From CAZTLE01 sp964614415 (GTDB lineage: Bacteria; Bacteroidota; Bacteroidia; Flavobacteriales; Flavobacteriaceae): a stretch of 10,521 nucleotides of DNA. The notes under the pieces were generated by a model. It was given only the letters and a program-made list of their open reading frames with translations, made no database searches and was not told the DNA's origin. Every line of letters begins with the position of its first letter. Position 1 is the first letter of the stretch. Below are positions 1 to 6,483 of this stretch, piece by piece. Both the position numbers and the translations under genes were made by a program. The stretch lies in NCBI GenBank assembly GCA_964614415.1, contig CAZTLE010000148.1, forward strand, positions 1 to 10,521, written 5' to 3'.

Positions 1-1185
1 GTAGTAACTCCCTGCCCAGGGATCTACAGTTCTACATATCTCGGTTTCTTCCTGAAGGTACAGCTGCGTATTACGCGCAATTCGCGCAGAAAAATCAGTA
101 GGGAGCGCAATGGCTTCGTCCAGTGCATTGGTGTGCAGCGACTGCGTTCCGCCAAAAGCGGCAGCGGCCGCTTCAATGCAGGTTCTGGCCACATTGTTAA
201 AAGGATCCTGTTCCGTTAAGCTCCAGCCACTGGTTTGACAATGCGTTCGCAATGACAACGATTTTGGGTTTTTCGGATTGAACTGTTTTACCAGTTTGGC
301 CCAAAGCATCCGTGCCGCCCGCATTTTTGCAATCTCCATGAAATGGTTCATTCCAATGGCCCAGAAGAAAGACAATCGCGGAGCAAAAGAATCAATGTCC
401 ATCCCCGCTTTTATACCCGTCCGGATATATTCAAGACCATCCGCCAGAGTATAGGCCAACTCGATATCGCAAGTAGCGCCTGCTTCCTGCATGTGATAAC
501 CCGAGATCGAGATCGAGTTAAAACGTGGCATATGCTGCGAAGTGTATTCGAAGATGTCGCTAATGATCTTCATTGAAGGAGTGGGTGGATAGATATAGGT
601 GTTTCGCACCATAAATTCCTTCAGAATGTCGTTTTGAATGGTTCCGGCGAGCGCTTCCGGTGCTACGCCCTGTTCTTCGGCTGCAATTATGTAAAAGGCC
701 ATAATAGGCAGCACTGCGCCATTCATGGTCATGGAAACACTCATTTTGTCCAGCGGTATCTGGTCGAACAGGACTTTCATGTCTTCTACCGAGTCAATGG
801 CAACGCCCGCTTTACCAACGTCACCAACAACACGCGGATGGTCGCTGTCGTACCCCCGGTGGGTTGCAAGATCGAATGCTACGGAGAGCCCCTTTTGACC
901 TGCCGCCAGATTGCGACGGTAGAATGCATTGCTCTCTTCTGCTGTTGAAAAACCTGCGTATTGCCGGATGGTCCATGGCCGCCGAACGTACATAGTGGAG
1001 TAGGGGCCTCTCAGATTGGGTGCTATTCCGGCTACAAAATCGAGATGCTCAATACTGCTCAGGTTCGACTGGCTGTATTTCTTTTTTACTGAAATACCTT
1101 CAGCTGTATCGAACGTCCTGTTTTCTTCCTTTTCAGAAGTGATTTCAGATACAAGATTTATATGTTGCAGGTCTTTTCTACTCAT
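1..1185 (-). CDS. scpA: Methylmalonyl-CoA mutase large (alpha) subunit, N-terminal part
   Basis: This is the catalytic subunit of adenosylcobalamin-dependent methylmalonyl-CoA mutase, which interconverts succinyl-CoA and (R)-methylmalonyl-CoA in propionate metabolism. The 395 codons in the window are read from ATG at 1185 to the left edge, and no stop is reached. They cover most of the TIM-barrel domain. Recognisable family segments include RGPYSTMYVRRPWTIRQYAG (residues 59-78), TMNGAVLP (153-160), ISGYHMQEAGA (227-237) and SLRTHCQTSGWSLT (311-324). By alignment from memory with the Propionibacterium enzyme, Tyr76, Arg194 and His231 match its active-site Tyr89, Arg207 and His244. The C-terminal cobalamin-binding domain with its DxHxxG motif would lie beyond position 1. 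The start overlaps the stop of the preceding lipoprotein gene by 8 bases (ATGAGTAG), which suggests translational coupling. The symbol may appear as mutB elsewhere. The identification is very secure. Confidence 0.97.
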   Translation of the reverse strand, partial: MSRKDLQHINLVSEITSEKEENRTFDTAEGISVKKKYSQSNLSSIEHLDFVAGIAPNLRGPYSTMYVRRPWTIRQYAGFSTAEESNAFYRRNLAAGQKGLSVAFDLATHRGYDSDHPRVVGDVGKAGVAIDSVEDMKVLFDQIPLDKMSVSMTMNGAVLPIMAFYIIAAEEQGVAPEALAGTIQNDILKEFMVRNTYIYPPTPSMKIISDIFEYTSQHMPRFNSISISGYHMQEAGATCDIELAYTLADGLEYIRTGIKAGMDIDSFAPRLSFFWAIGMNHFMEIAKMRAARMLWAKLVKQFNPKNPKSLSLRTHCQTSGWSLTEQDPFNNVARTCIEAAAAAFGGTQSLHTNALDEAIALPTDFSARIARNTQLYLQEETEICRTVDPWAGSYY

Positions 1186-1795
1186 TGGATGCAGCGGCCT
1201 CTTCTTCGAAGTCCACGTCGATCAGGTGTTGATAATAAGTGTCCAGTGCCAGGTACATGGCGAAATATTTGTCGTCTTCATAAGCATCGCCCACATTCTT
1301 TCTGAATGGCTCTGCCATAATCCTGGGCGACATGGTATTGATCTCTCTCAGCGATGAAATCGTCGATGCGATGTCCTTATTCTGAATATTAGCCAACAAA
1401 CACTCTACGAATTCATGTTTGTAATTGAGTTTACTATGCGGATTGGTCATGTCCCAGAGTCCGTCGATCTTAAGCAATTCTTTCAGCACACGCTGCGAGT
1501 GCTTCGAAGCTATTTTTTTGAAATCGGCCGTGCCTTCACTCCCGGTATAGATAAAGTTGGCGTAGCCATTGTGGTAATACACCGGCATGCTGGGTTGTAC
1601 ATTTCGATAGTTGAACGCCGTTCCTATGTCATATTCAAAAGTGTATAGGGCTTCGTGCATAAGAGCTATGTCGGCGCCGTCGCAGTCAAATACCCTGGGG
1701 TTTCTCTGGTATTGATAGATTAAATCTGATTTTTCTTCGCATCCCGATGCGAACATTAAACCAATAAGAGCTAGCAGCAAGTACTTAGTTTTCAT
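1178..1795 (-). CDS. Predicted lipoprotein of unknown function between the two mutase genes
   Basis: This 205-residue protein belongs to no family I recognise. It begins with a lipoprotein signal peptide: MKTK, a hydrophobic stretch at about residues 5-16, then a lipobox (FASGC) with Cys19 as the lipidation site. The mature part is acidic and rich in aromatic residues. It reads as a soluble, mostly helical domain with no membrane span and ends in an acidic tail. I chose ATG at 1795, not the in-frame ATG at 1840, because the longer form puts 15 charged residues before the signal peptide. The chosen start also overlaps the small-subunit stop by 11 bases (ATGAAAACTAA). Its own stop overlaps the large-subunit start by 8 bases. 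It is thus co-translated with two cytoplasmic enzyme subunits although it should act outside the cytoplasmic membrane. Any role in propionate metabolism or in the envelope is only inference. Confidence 0.85.
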   Translation of the reverse strand: MKTKYLLLALIGLMFASGCEEKSDLIYQYQRNPRVFDCDGADIALMHEALYTFEYDIGTAFNYRNVQPSMPVYYHNGYANFIYTGSEGTADFKKIASKHSQRVLKELLKIDGLWDMTNPHSKLNYKHEFVECLLANIQNKDIASTISSLREINTMSPRIMAEPFRKNVGDAYEDDKYFAMYLALDTYYQHLIDVDFEEEAAASNE

Positions 1796-3149
1796 TGTCC
1801 AATCTTCCTTTTTCTGTTGTTTCTGAAATTCTTTTTTCAATAATGGGTTCCAAAAGTGTTTTTCCGGATCGCATCTTCATAAAGGGATAAAGTTGCAACT
1901 CATCCTTCATGCGATCCTGCTCATTAGGATACTTGTTCGTGCCTAGTAGGACCAGGGTGCCGTCGTCATATCGATCCTGTTCTTTTTGAGCACTCTCCTT
2001 TATTTTTTTCTGAATAATGCCTTCCTTCAGTTGCACCAGGAATCCGCCACCGGCTTCAATACTTTTAAAGACATCCAGGGCTTTCTGAGCCAATTCCCGC
2101 GTAAGTCGCTCGATATAGTACGTTCCGTCGGCCGGATTGGCGACCTGATCGAAATAACTCTCCGATTTTAGAATCAGCAACTGGTTTCTGGATATGCGCT
2201 CGCCAAAGTCATTACTTTTATGATATATGGCGTCATACGGCTGATTGCAAACGGCATTTGCACCGCCAAGAACAGCGCTCATGCATTCGGTTGTGGTGCG
2301 AAGCATGTTAACATTGTAGTCGTACAGCGTTTTATTCCTGCGAGACGGAACAGCTATAATGTGGCAGGTCTCGGGCATTCCATATTCACGAGCCAGCGTG
2401 GCGTGGAGAACTCTGAGTGCACGGATCTTTGCTATTTCAAAAAAGTAATTGGATCCTACGGCTACCTGATACGTAATACCCAATGTGTGCTGATCCCGAA
2501 GATGATTGAAGTATTCATTGACTTGCGCAAGGCCGTAGGCCAGTTGCTGCACGATATTCGCTCCGGCATTTTGAAATAATCCAATATCGACGCCAAGTGT
2601 ATTGCCAGGTGCTTTTACTACTACCGACTCAAGGATTCTGTGATCTTCCTTAAGATTGTGATACCAGTTGCCGGTTTTAGCCAGGTTGTGAATAATGTCC
2701 AGCCGGTAAAAGGCATTGATTCCATGGGCGTTGCAATAGTCGATCAGTTTCAAATAAAAGTCTTCCGAGAGGAATTGGAACTCGAAATAAAAGGTTACTT
2801 CGGCCAGGTCAATCCCATCAAGGAGCCGGGCCACCTCAAATTCTTCTTCTGAAGCGCACCATATCGCTTCGGCGCCGTTTTCCAGTGCATCAATTAGTAT
2901 TTTTCTGGCGATTTTCAGATCGTCTACAAAAATCCGTTGTATAACATCCCAATGTCCGGGGTGGCCTGGAATGGGTGAGTGCTGTTCAGAGAAATCATCC
3001 TGATGGTAGAACGGTTTGACATGAATGCCTTCCGGACTTTCCCAAATAAGCGTTTCGTTATAATCCGCTCCTTTTAGGTCGGCCTGAATTTTATGTTTCC
3101 ATTCTTTGGCGGAAACAGCGTCAAATTCTGAAAACAAGGGTTTACTCAT
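1785..3149 (-). CDS. mutA: Methylmalonyl-CoA mutase small (beta) subunit, short form
   Basis: This is the non-catalytic partner of the methylmalonyl-CoA mutase heterodimer. The 454 residues open with the family-typical N-terminus: FSEFDAVSAKEWKHKIQADL (about residues 6-25), then LKGADYNETLIWESPEGI and VKPFY. A barrel like that of the large subunit follows, including YHNLKEDHRILES near 165-175 and the ERISRNQLLILKSESYFDQV region (about 317-336), then PADGTYYIERLT. The protein stops soon after the barrel. The actinobacterial small subunit, from memory about 640 residues, carries an additional degenerate cobalamin-binding-like domain that is absent here. Such short forms are, as I recall, usual in Flavobacteria, so this is probably normal for the lineage and not a truncation. 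Its start overlaps the DivIC-like gene's stop by 8 bases (ATGAGTAA), and its end overlaps the lipoprotein start by 11 bases. Confidence 0.94.
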   Translation of the reverse strand: MSKPLFSEFDAVSAKEWKHKIQADLKGADYNETLIWESPEGIHVKPFYHQDDFSEQHSPIPGHPGHWDVIQRIFVDDLKIARKILIDALENGAEAIWCASEEEFEVARLLDGIDLAEVTFYFEFQFLSEDFYLKLIDYCNAHGINAFYRLDIIHNLAKTGNWYHNLKEDHRILESVVVKAPGNTLGVDIGLFQNAGANIVQQLAYGLAQVNEYFNHLRDQHTLGITYQVAVGSNYFFEIAKIRALRVLHATLAREYGMPETCHIIAVPSRRNKTLYDYNVNMLRTTTECMSAVLGGANAVCNQPYDAIYHKSNDFGERISRNQLLILKSESYFDQVANPADGTYYIERLTRELAQKALDVFKSIEAGGGFLVQLKEGIIQKKIKESAQKEQDRYDDGTLVLLGTNKYPNEQDRMKDELQLYPFMKMRSGKTLLEPIIEKRISETTEKGRLDNEN

Positions 3150-3477
3150 TGGGTCTTTTTTTCCTCAAACTGTCTTCGTGCTCGATGATATAGATGTCTT
3201 CGTTGGATTTCTTGAGATAGTATTTTTCCCGGGCGAATTTTTCCATTTCGTTACTGTCCTGCATTTTTTCTATGAACGCCTTATCCTTTTCGATTTCATC
3301 TTTGTAAAACTCCTTGTTCTTTTCCAGTGCTTCGATATCCTGGTTCAGTTCCCTGTGAATAAGGATAGAGTTCGTGTCGAAAAACAGCATCCATATAACA
3401 AACAGGATGAGTATAAGCACATACGTGCTGCTCAACACGACAAACCACTTCTCTTTTTTTAATTCTGAAAACTTCAC
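3142..3477 (-). CDS. FtsB/DivIC-family septum formation initiator protein
   Basis: This is a small bitopic cell-division protein of 111 residues. It has a short basic cytoplasmic N-terminus (residues 1-11), a single membrane span (about 12-33, VVLSSTYVLILILFVIWMLFF) and a periplasmic coiled coil (about 40-80) rich in Glu, Lys and Asp heptads. The typical FtsB/DivIC ending follows: EMEKFAREKYYLKKSNEDIYII, where the A-R-E-K-Y/Y-x-x-K signature is recognisable. Proteins of this family bridge FtsL and FtsQ/DivIB in the divisome. The start codon is GTG at 3477. An in-frame stop (that of uridine kinase) lies just two codons upstream and there is no earlier start, so GTG is effectively forced. The gene sits 6 bases after uridine kinase and overlaps the mutase small subunit by 8 bases. 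I leave the symbol blank because Bacteroidota members are named inconsistently. Confidence 0.9.
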   Translation of the reverse strand: MKFSELKKEKWFVVLSSTYVLILILFVIWMLFFDTNSILIHRELNQDIEALEKNKEFYKDEIEKDKAFIEKMQDSNEMEKFAREKYYLKKSNEDIYIIEHEDSLRKKRPNE

Positions 3478-3483
3478 AAAGGC

Positions 3484-4092
3484 TTAGGTCAATTTTTGAT
3501 GGATTATGGTCCTGATAAGATCCACGGCCACAGTGTTATAACGGTTTGTCGGGATAATTATGTCAGCAAATTCCTTGGTCGGCTCAATAAATTCCTGATG
3601 CATGGGCTTAAGCGTGGTTTGATACCGGGTAAGCACTTCTTCCAGGTCACGGCCACGTTCGGCTATGTCGCGCTTCAGGCGCCGTATTAATCGTTCATCG
3701 CTATCGGCGTGGACAAATATTTTAACATCGAACATATCGCGTATCCAGGGTGGTGTAAGAACGAGAATACCCTCCACAATGACCACTTTCTTGGGGTGTG
3801 TAGTGATTGTTTCTTTGGTGCGATTGTGTTCGACAAATGAATATACAGGCTGCTCGATCGACTGTCCTTTACGCAACTGCTGAAGATGTTCACCCATTAG
3901 ATCAAAGTCGATCGCTTGCGGATGATCAAAATTGATCTTAACCCGCTCTTCATAAGTAAGATGGCTGGTATCCTTGTAATAAGAATCCTGGGAGATCACA
4001 CATACTTCGTCTTTCGGAAGCTCGTTAACGATCTGTTCTACTACAGTGGTCTTTCCACAACCGGTACCGCCTGCAATACCTATTATGAGCAT
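3484..4092 (-). CDS. udk: Uridine kinase
   Basis: Uridine kinase phosphorylates uridine and cytidine to UMP and CMP in pyrimidine salvage, in the cytoplasm. The 202-residue length fits the bacterial enzyme (about 200-215). The P-loop is at the extreme N-terminus (GGTGCGKT, residues 8-15). Other family marks are SQDSYYKD (about 34-41), NFDHPQAIDFDLM (about 54-66), the strand-loop KVVIVEGILVL (about 102-112) and the basic R-L-I-R-R-L-K-R-D-I-A-E-R-G-R lid segment (about 134-148). The ATG at 4092 places the P-loop where the family has it, and a candidate promoter lies directly upstream. It is the first gene of the minus-strand run leading to the methylmalonyl-CoA mutase genes. Nothing in its biochemistry links it to them, so the linkage is probably a housekeeping operon. 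Confidence 0.97.
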   Translation of the reverse strand: MLIIGIAGGTGCGKTTVVEQIVNELPKDEVCVISQDSYYKDTSHLTYEERVKINFDHPQAIDFDLMGEHLQQLRKGQSIEQPVYSFVEHNRTKETITTHPKKVVIVEGILVLTPPWIRDMFDVKIFVHADSDERLIRRLKRDIAERGRDLEEVLTRYQTTLKPMHQEFIEPTKEFADIIIPTNRYNTVAVDLIRTIIHQKLT

Positions 4093-4109
4093 AGATGATT
4101 GGGTTTTGG

Positions 4110-4117
4110 CAAAGGTA
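4110..4117 (-). promoter_or_regulatory. Candidate -7 promoter element for the udk-mutase operon
   Basis: Read on the minus strand this is TACCTTTG, an exact match to the Bacteroidota -7 consensus TAnnTTTG. It lies 17 bases before the udk ATG, giving a predicted leader of only about 10 bases. No clean TTTG lies 19-21 bases further upstream, so the -33 box is weak or absent. Confidence 0.55.
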
Positions 4118-4203
4118 ATGAGATTTGATATTTTATGGAACAGAATTCCTCAAGCCCGGTAAATTTTGGAACAGGTTAAATTCTATGGGAGAACGGAGAA
4201 GAG

Positions 4204-4278
4204 AATAACGAATAATGAATAGCGAATAATGAATAATTAATTTCAACTAACAACTAACAACTAACAACTAACAACTAG
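4204..4278. repeat. Simple-sequence repeats: AATAATG-like units and (CAACTAA)5
   Basis: Two short tandem tracts adjoin. From about 4204 to 4238, units such as AATAACG, AATAATG and AATAGCG repeat imperfectly with a period of 7-8. From 4244 to 4278, CAACTAA occurs four times exactly and a fifth time as CAACTAG (TTAGTTG on the other strand). The array lies directly after the cytochrome c stop codon. Such heptamer tracts occur in intergenic DNA of Flavobacteria as I recall. Copy number may vary between strains. Confidence 0.85.
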
Positions 4279-4281
4279 AAA

Positions 4282-4719
4282 CTACTCCTCAACCGCCTCC
4301 ACTTCTTCGGGGGTGACCATACCATCCTGTGTGTTCCCCCAGGAGTTCATAATGTAATTCATCACATCGGCCACTTCTTCGTTCGTTAATCCCATCGGGA
4401 CCATTACTCCGTCGTAAGTAACACCGTTCACCTGTATCTCTCCCTTTTGGCCATATTTGACCGAATGAATACTCTCGGTTCTTTTTTCAGCAAGCCAGTC
4501 AGATCCCGCAAGGGGAGGGAAGGTGCCAGGTACCCCCATGCCGTTGGTAAGATGGCACTGCATGCAAAAATCGGTATAGACCAGCCCGCCGCGCTCCATA
4601 CTTTGCTGGAGTTCCGATTGTCCCGTAGGGCTGACATAGCTTGTGGTCCTTTTTTTGCTTGGAGAGTTGCAGGACAACAACAAACCGAATATGGCAATGA
4701 CGAGAATGTTTTTTATCAT
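4282..4719 (-). CDS. Class I cytochrome c lipoprotein
   Basis: This is a 145-residue periplasmic electron carrier anchored by lipid. The signal peptide MIKNILVIAIFGLLLSC carries a lipobox with Cys17 as the lipidation site. One haem c attachment site is present: Cys52, Cys55 and His56 (FCMQCH). The distal Met ligand is most likely Met106 in GVMVPMG, the position family members show before LTNEEVADVMNYI. The C-terminal helix (about 112-127) is typical of small monohaem cytochromes, and the protein ends in an acidic tail. The gene starts 2 bases after the stop of the PQQ-dependent sugar dehydrogenase, so the two are surely cotranscribed. The likely job is to take electrons from the dehydrogenase and pass them to the respiratory chain. 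Identification as cytochrome c is secure; the partnership is inferred from gene order. Confidence 0.94.
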   Translation of the reverse strand: MIKNILVIAIFGLLLSCNSPSKKRTTSYVSPTGQSELQQSMERGGLVYTDFCMQCHLTNGMGVPGTFPPLAGSDWLAEKRTESIHSVKYGQKGEIQVNGVTYDGVMVPMGLTNEEVADVMNYIMNSWGNTQDGMVTPEEVEAVEE

Positions 4720-4721
4720 AG

Positions 4722-5837
4722 CTAGTTGGGGATTAAACGGACAATTCCCTGTCCTTCAACAGCGATGTAAATATAGTCATCCGGCCCCATTTTGACGTTG
4801 CGCACGCGCCCCACGTCTTCGGCGATTTTTTCTCTTCCGATGACCTTTTCCCCATCCAGCCGAACCAATTCTACATAATTGAACTTAAGAGACCCAACCA
4901 GCAGGTGTCCTTTCCAGTCCGGGTATTGGTTTCCGGTTACGAAATCCATTCCACAGGGAGCAATGGAAGGGGTCCAGTGATACACGGGTTGTTCCATGCC
5001 GGGTCTTGCGGTTTCATCTGTAAATCGGGTTCCGCTGTAATTTATACCATACGAAATAACCGGCCAACCGAAGTTAGCGCCCTTCTTAACAACGTTTATT
5101 TCATCTCCGCCTTTAGGGCCGTGCTCATGTACCCAGATCTTGCCGGAAGTGGGATGAAGTGCCACGCCTTGTGGATTGCGATGCCCATAGGAATAGATTG
5201 CCTTTTTTGCGCCCGACTCGTTGACAAACGGGTTATCATCCGGAATGCGACCATCGTCATGAAGGCGATAAATTTTTCCATTGTCTCGAGTAATGTCTTG
5301 CGGATTCACATCCCGGGCACCGCGATCTCCAATCGAAAAATAAAGGTATCCGTCGTTGTCGAATTCAATCCGACTTCCGAAATGCTGTCCCCGTGTGCTG
5401 TTGTGATCCCCTTTGTAAAGCGATTCAATTTGAACCAGGGCGTTGTTCTCCAGTTTGGCACGTATCAGCTTGGTATTTCCGCCATTACCGGAACCTTCGG
5501 TAGAGGCATATGTGATATAGATCCAACCGTTTTGGGTATAGTTTGGGTGCAGCTCGACATCAAGTAGTCCACCCTGTCCACGGTTATACACTTCCGGTAC
5601 GTTCGAGATCGTTGTCTTTTCACCATCTGCAAAACGTATTAGCGTCCCGCTTTTTTCGGTAATGAGCATACTACCGTCCGGTAGCCAGGTCATCCCCCAG
5701 GGATTAGATAGGTTATCTACGACCATTTCAACCTTATAATCCCTTTGCCCGGAGGTAAGAGGAATCTCGGTATTCGGTTTCTGACCACAGGCTGATGTTG
5801 AAAAGACCAGTAGTAGGAGGGAAACAATGTATTTCAT
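4722..5837 (-). CDS. PQQ-dependent aldose sugar dehydrogenase (YliI/sGDH family), lipoprotein
   Basis: This 371-residue protein is a six-bladed beta-propeller of the soluble glucose/aldose dehydrogenase family, which oxidises the C1 hydroxyl of sugars in the periplasm with pyrroloquinoline quinone. The signal peptide ends in a lipobox (STSAC, Cys17), so the enzyme is lipid-anchored. Family motifs are NPWGMTWLPDG (45-55), GGLLDVELHP (89-98), GQHFGSRI (150-157, with His152 as the likely catalytic base), YFSIGDRG (166-173), YGHRNPQGVALHP (217-229), HEHGPKGGDEIN (237-248) and SLKFNYV (316-322, with Lys318 placed for PQQ contact). The length matches E. coli YliI. ATG at 5837 gives a correct signal peptide. 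The adjoining cytochrome c gene supports electron output to a cytochrome. The true sugar cannot be told from sequence. No pqq biosynthesis genes are in view, so the cofactor may be imported. Confidence 0.92.
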   Translation of the reverse strand: MKYIVSLLLLVFSTSACGQKPNTEIPLTSGQRDYKVEMVVDNLSNPWGMTWLPDGSMLITEKSGTLIRFADGEKTTISNVPEVYNRGQGGLLDVELHPNYTQNGWIYITYASTEGSGNGGNTKLIRAKLENNALVQIESLYKGDHNSTRGQHFGSRIEFDNDGYLYFSIGDRGARDVNPQDITRDNGKIYRLHDDGRIPDDNPFVNESGAKKAIYSYGHRNPQGVALHPTSGKIWVHEHGPKGGDEINVVKKGANFGWPVISYGINYSGTRFTDETARPGMEQPVYHWTPSIAPCGMDFVTGNQYPDWKGHLLVGSLKFNYVELVRLDGEKVIGREKIAEDVGRVRNVKMGPDDYIYIAVEGQGIVRLIPN

Positions 5838-5931
5838 AGGGTTTTCGTTGAGAGCAGAAGATACTAAAAATGCCCGCTACGATGCAATGGATAGGGGTAA
5901 AGTTTAACGATCCTTTGACGAATGACGCTGT

Positions 5932-5962
5932 TTTGATTATTTCAGAAATTATCATATATTTG
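5932..5962 (+). promoter_or_regulatory. Bacteroidota-type promoter of the marR-pirin operon
   Basis: TTTG at 5932-5935 and TATATTTG at 5955-5962 are separated by 19 bases. This matches the Bacteroidota consensus TTTG-N19-21-TAnnTTTG in both boxes. The predicted transcript would begin near 5969, leaving a leader of about 25 bases before the marR ATG. Confidence 0.75.
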
Positions 5963-5990
5963 TTGTAAACAAATGTTGTTATAGACAAAT
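5958..5990. promoter_or_regulatory. Tandem inverted-repeat operators, probable MarR binding sites
   Basis: Two inverted repeats share the core TTGT-N5-ACAA. Site 1 (5958-5974) is ATTTGT-TGTAA-ACAAAT with perfect six-base arms. Site 2 has its core at 5976-5988 (TTGT-TATAG-ACAA). Their centres are 16 bases apart, about one and a half helix turns. Site 1 overlaps the -7 box of the promoter and site 2 lies in the leader, so a bound repressor would block transcription. Autorepression is the usual MarR arrangement, but the link to this regulator is inferred from position. Confidence 0.7.
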
Positions 5991-5993
5991 AAT

Positions 5994-6440
5994 ATGATCG
6001 AAGCAATACGAAAGGAAACCCGATCGGCCCATGCACTTGGATATTTTGCAATTCTTCGAACTGCCAGCAGGATAGAGGTGGCGGTCAAGGAAGCGCTGAG
6101 GCCGCTGGATATTACCCATGCTCAACTCAATGTGTTGAGCCTTCTGGCGCATCAACATCCAAGACCCATGAGTGCAGGAACTATTGGAAAAGGTGTCATT
6201 GTAGCAAGTCCGGATATCACTCGCCTTATCGATCGCCTTGTTAAGAAAGGGTTGGTGGATCGCAAGACCTGCCCGGACAATAGGCGTCAAATGGATATAA
6301 CCATCACGAAGGATGGGATATCCTTGTTCTACAAGGCGCATACGGCTGCCAAACTGGCTACCGGAGATTTCTTTCAGGATAAGATCACGGCCGCTCAGGC
6401 GACCGAATTGGCTTTCATATTATCACAAATCAGAAAGTAA
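5994..6440 (+). CDS. MarR-family transcriptional regulator
   Basis: A 148-residue winged-helix regulator, the usual length for MarR. Residues 11-38 form the N-terminal dimerisation helix. TEXT-typical DNA-binding parts follow: THAQLNVLSLLA (41-52), the helix-turn-helix ending in the recognition helix ASPDITRLIDRLVKKGLV (71-88), then the wing DRKTCPDNRRQMDITIT (89-105) with the conserved D-x-R pair. The C-terminal helices (about 108-147) complete the dimer interface. Cys93 is the only cysteine and sits at the tip of the wing. It could be redox- or electrophile-sensitive, but this is speculation. The gene leads an apparent operon with pirin, an acetyltransferase and an Fe-S protein. Two inverted repeats in its own promoter suggest it represses this operon and responds to an unknown ligand or oxidant. 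Confidence 0.93.
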   Translation: MIEAIRKETRSAHALGYFAILRTASRIEVAVKEALRPLDITHAQLNVLSLLAHQHPRPMSAGTIGKGVIVASPDITRLIDRLVKKGLVDRKTCPDNRRQMDITITKDGISLFYKAHTAAKLATGDFFQDKITAAQATELAFILSQIRK

Positions 6441-6483
6441 TTAATAATCATCTAGTATAAATTTAATAGAAAGGAAACGAGTA

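Larger units (their letters stand above)
4099..4281. other. Non-coding spacer between the udk operon and the cytochrome c gene
   Basis: I see no gene here. Both flanking operons run on the minus strand, so this holds the end of one transcript and the promoter of the next. It contains the udk -7 element, two direct copies of TGGAACAG (4136-4143 and 4167-4174), an AT-rich run of AATAATG-like units and a perfect 7-base tandem repeat. I find no G/C-rich hairpin with a T-tract that would clearly terminate the cytochrome c transcript. Confidence 0.7.
5838..5993. other. Divergent promoter region between the dehydrogenase and marR
   Basis: Non-coding stretch between two genes transcribed away from each other. 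The right part holds the marR promoter and two inverted repeats. For the leftward dehydrogenase I see only a degenerate candidate: TATCTTC on the minus strand (5858-5864), with TTG about 21 bases further upstream. It is too poor to list as a promoter in its own right. Confidence 0.7.

Noticed and set aside
1796..1840. Longer start for the lipoprotein gene at 1840
   Set aside because: It would place 15 charged residues before a perfect lipoprotein signal peptide and lengthen the overlap with the mutase gene. The ATG at 1795 fits much better.
3478..3486. Read-through fusion of uridine kinase and the DivIC-like protein, which share a reading frame
   Set aside because: Both proteins are full length alone, there is a plain TAA between them and no sign of a read-through context.
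4244..4278. Short CRISPR-like array
   Set aside because: The units are 7 bases and directly adjacent, without spacers. It is a simple tandem repeat, and no cas genes are present.
4905..5567. A 220-codon open frame on the plus strand inside the sugar dehydrogenase gene
   Set aside because: It lies wholly antisense to a gene with clear family motifs. Its translation has no domain, no ordered hydrophobic pattern and no upstream signals.
6441..6483. A separate promoter for pirin between marR and pirin
   Set aside because: The 43-base gap is AT-rich but has no TAnnTTTG element. A good ribosome site is present, which fits cotranscription with marR.
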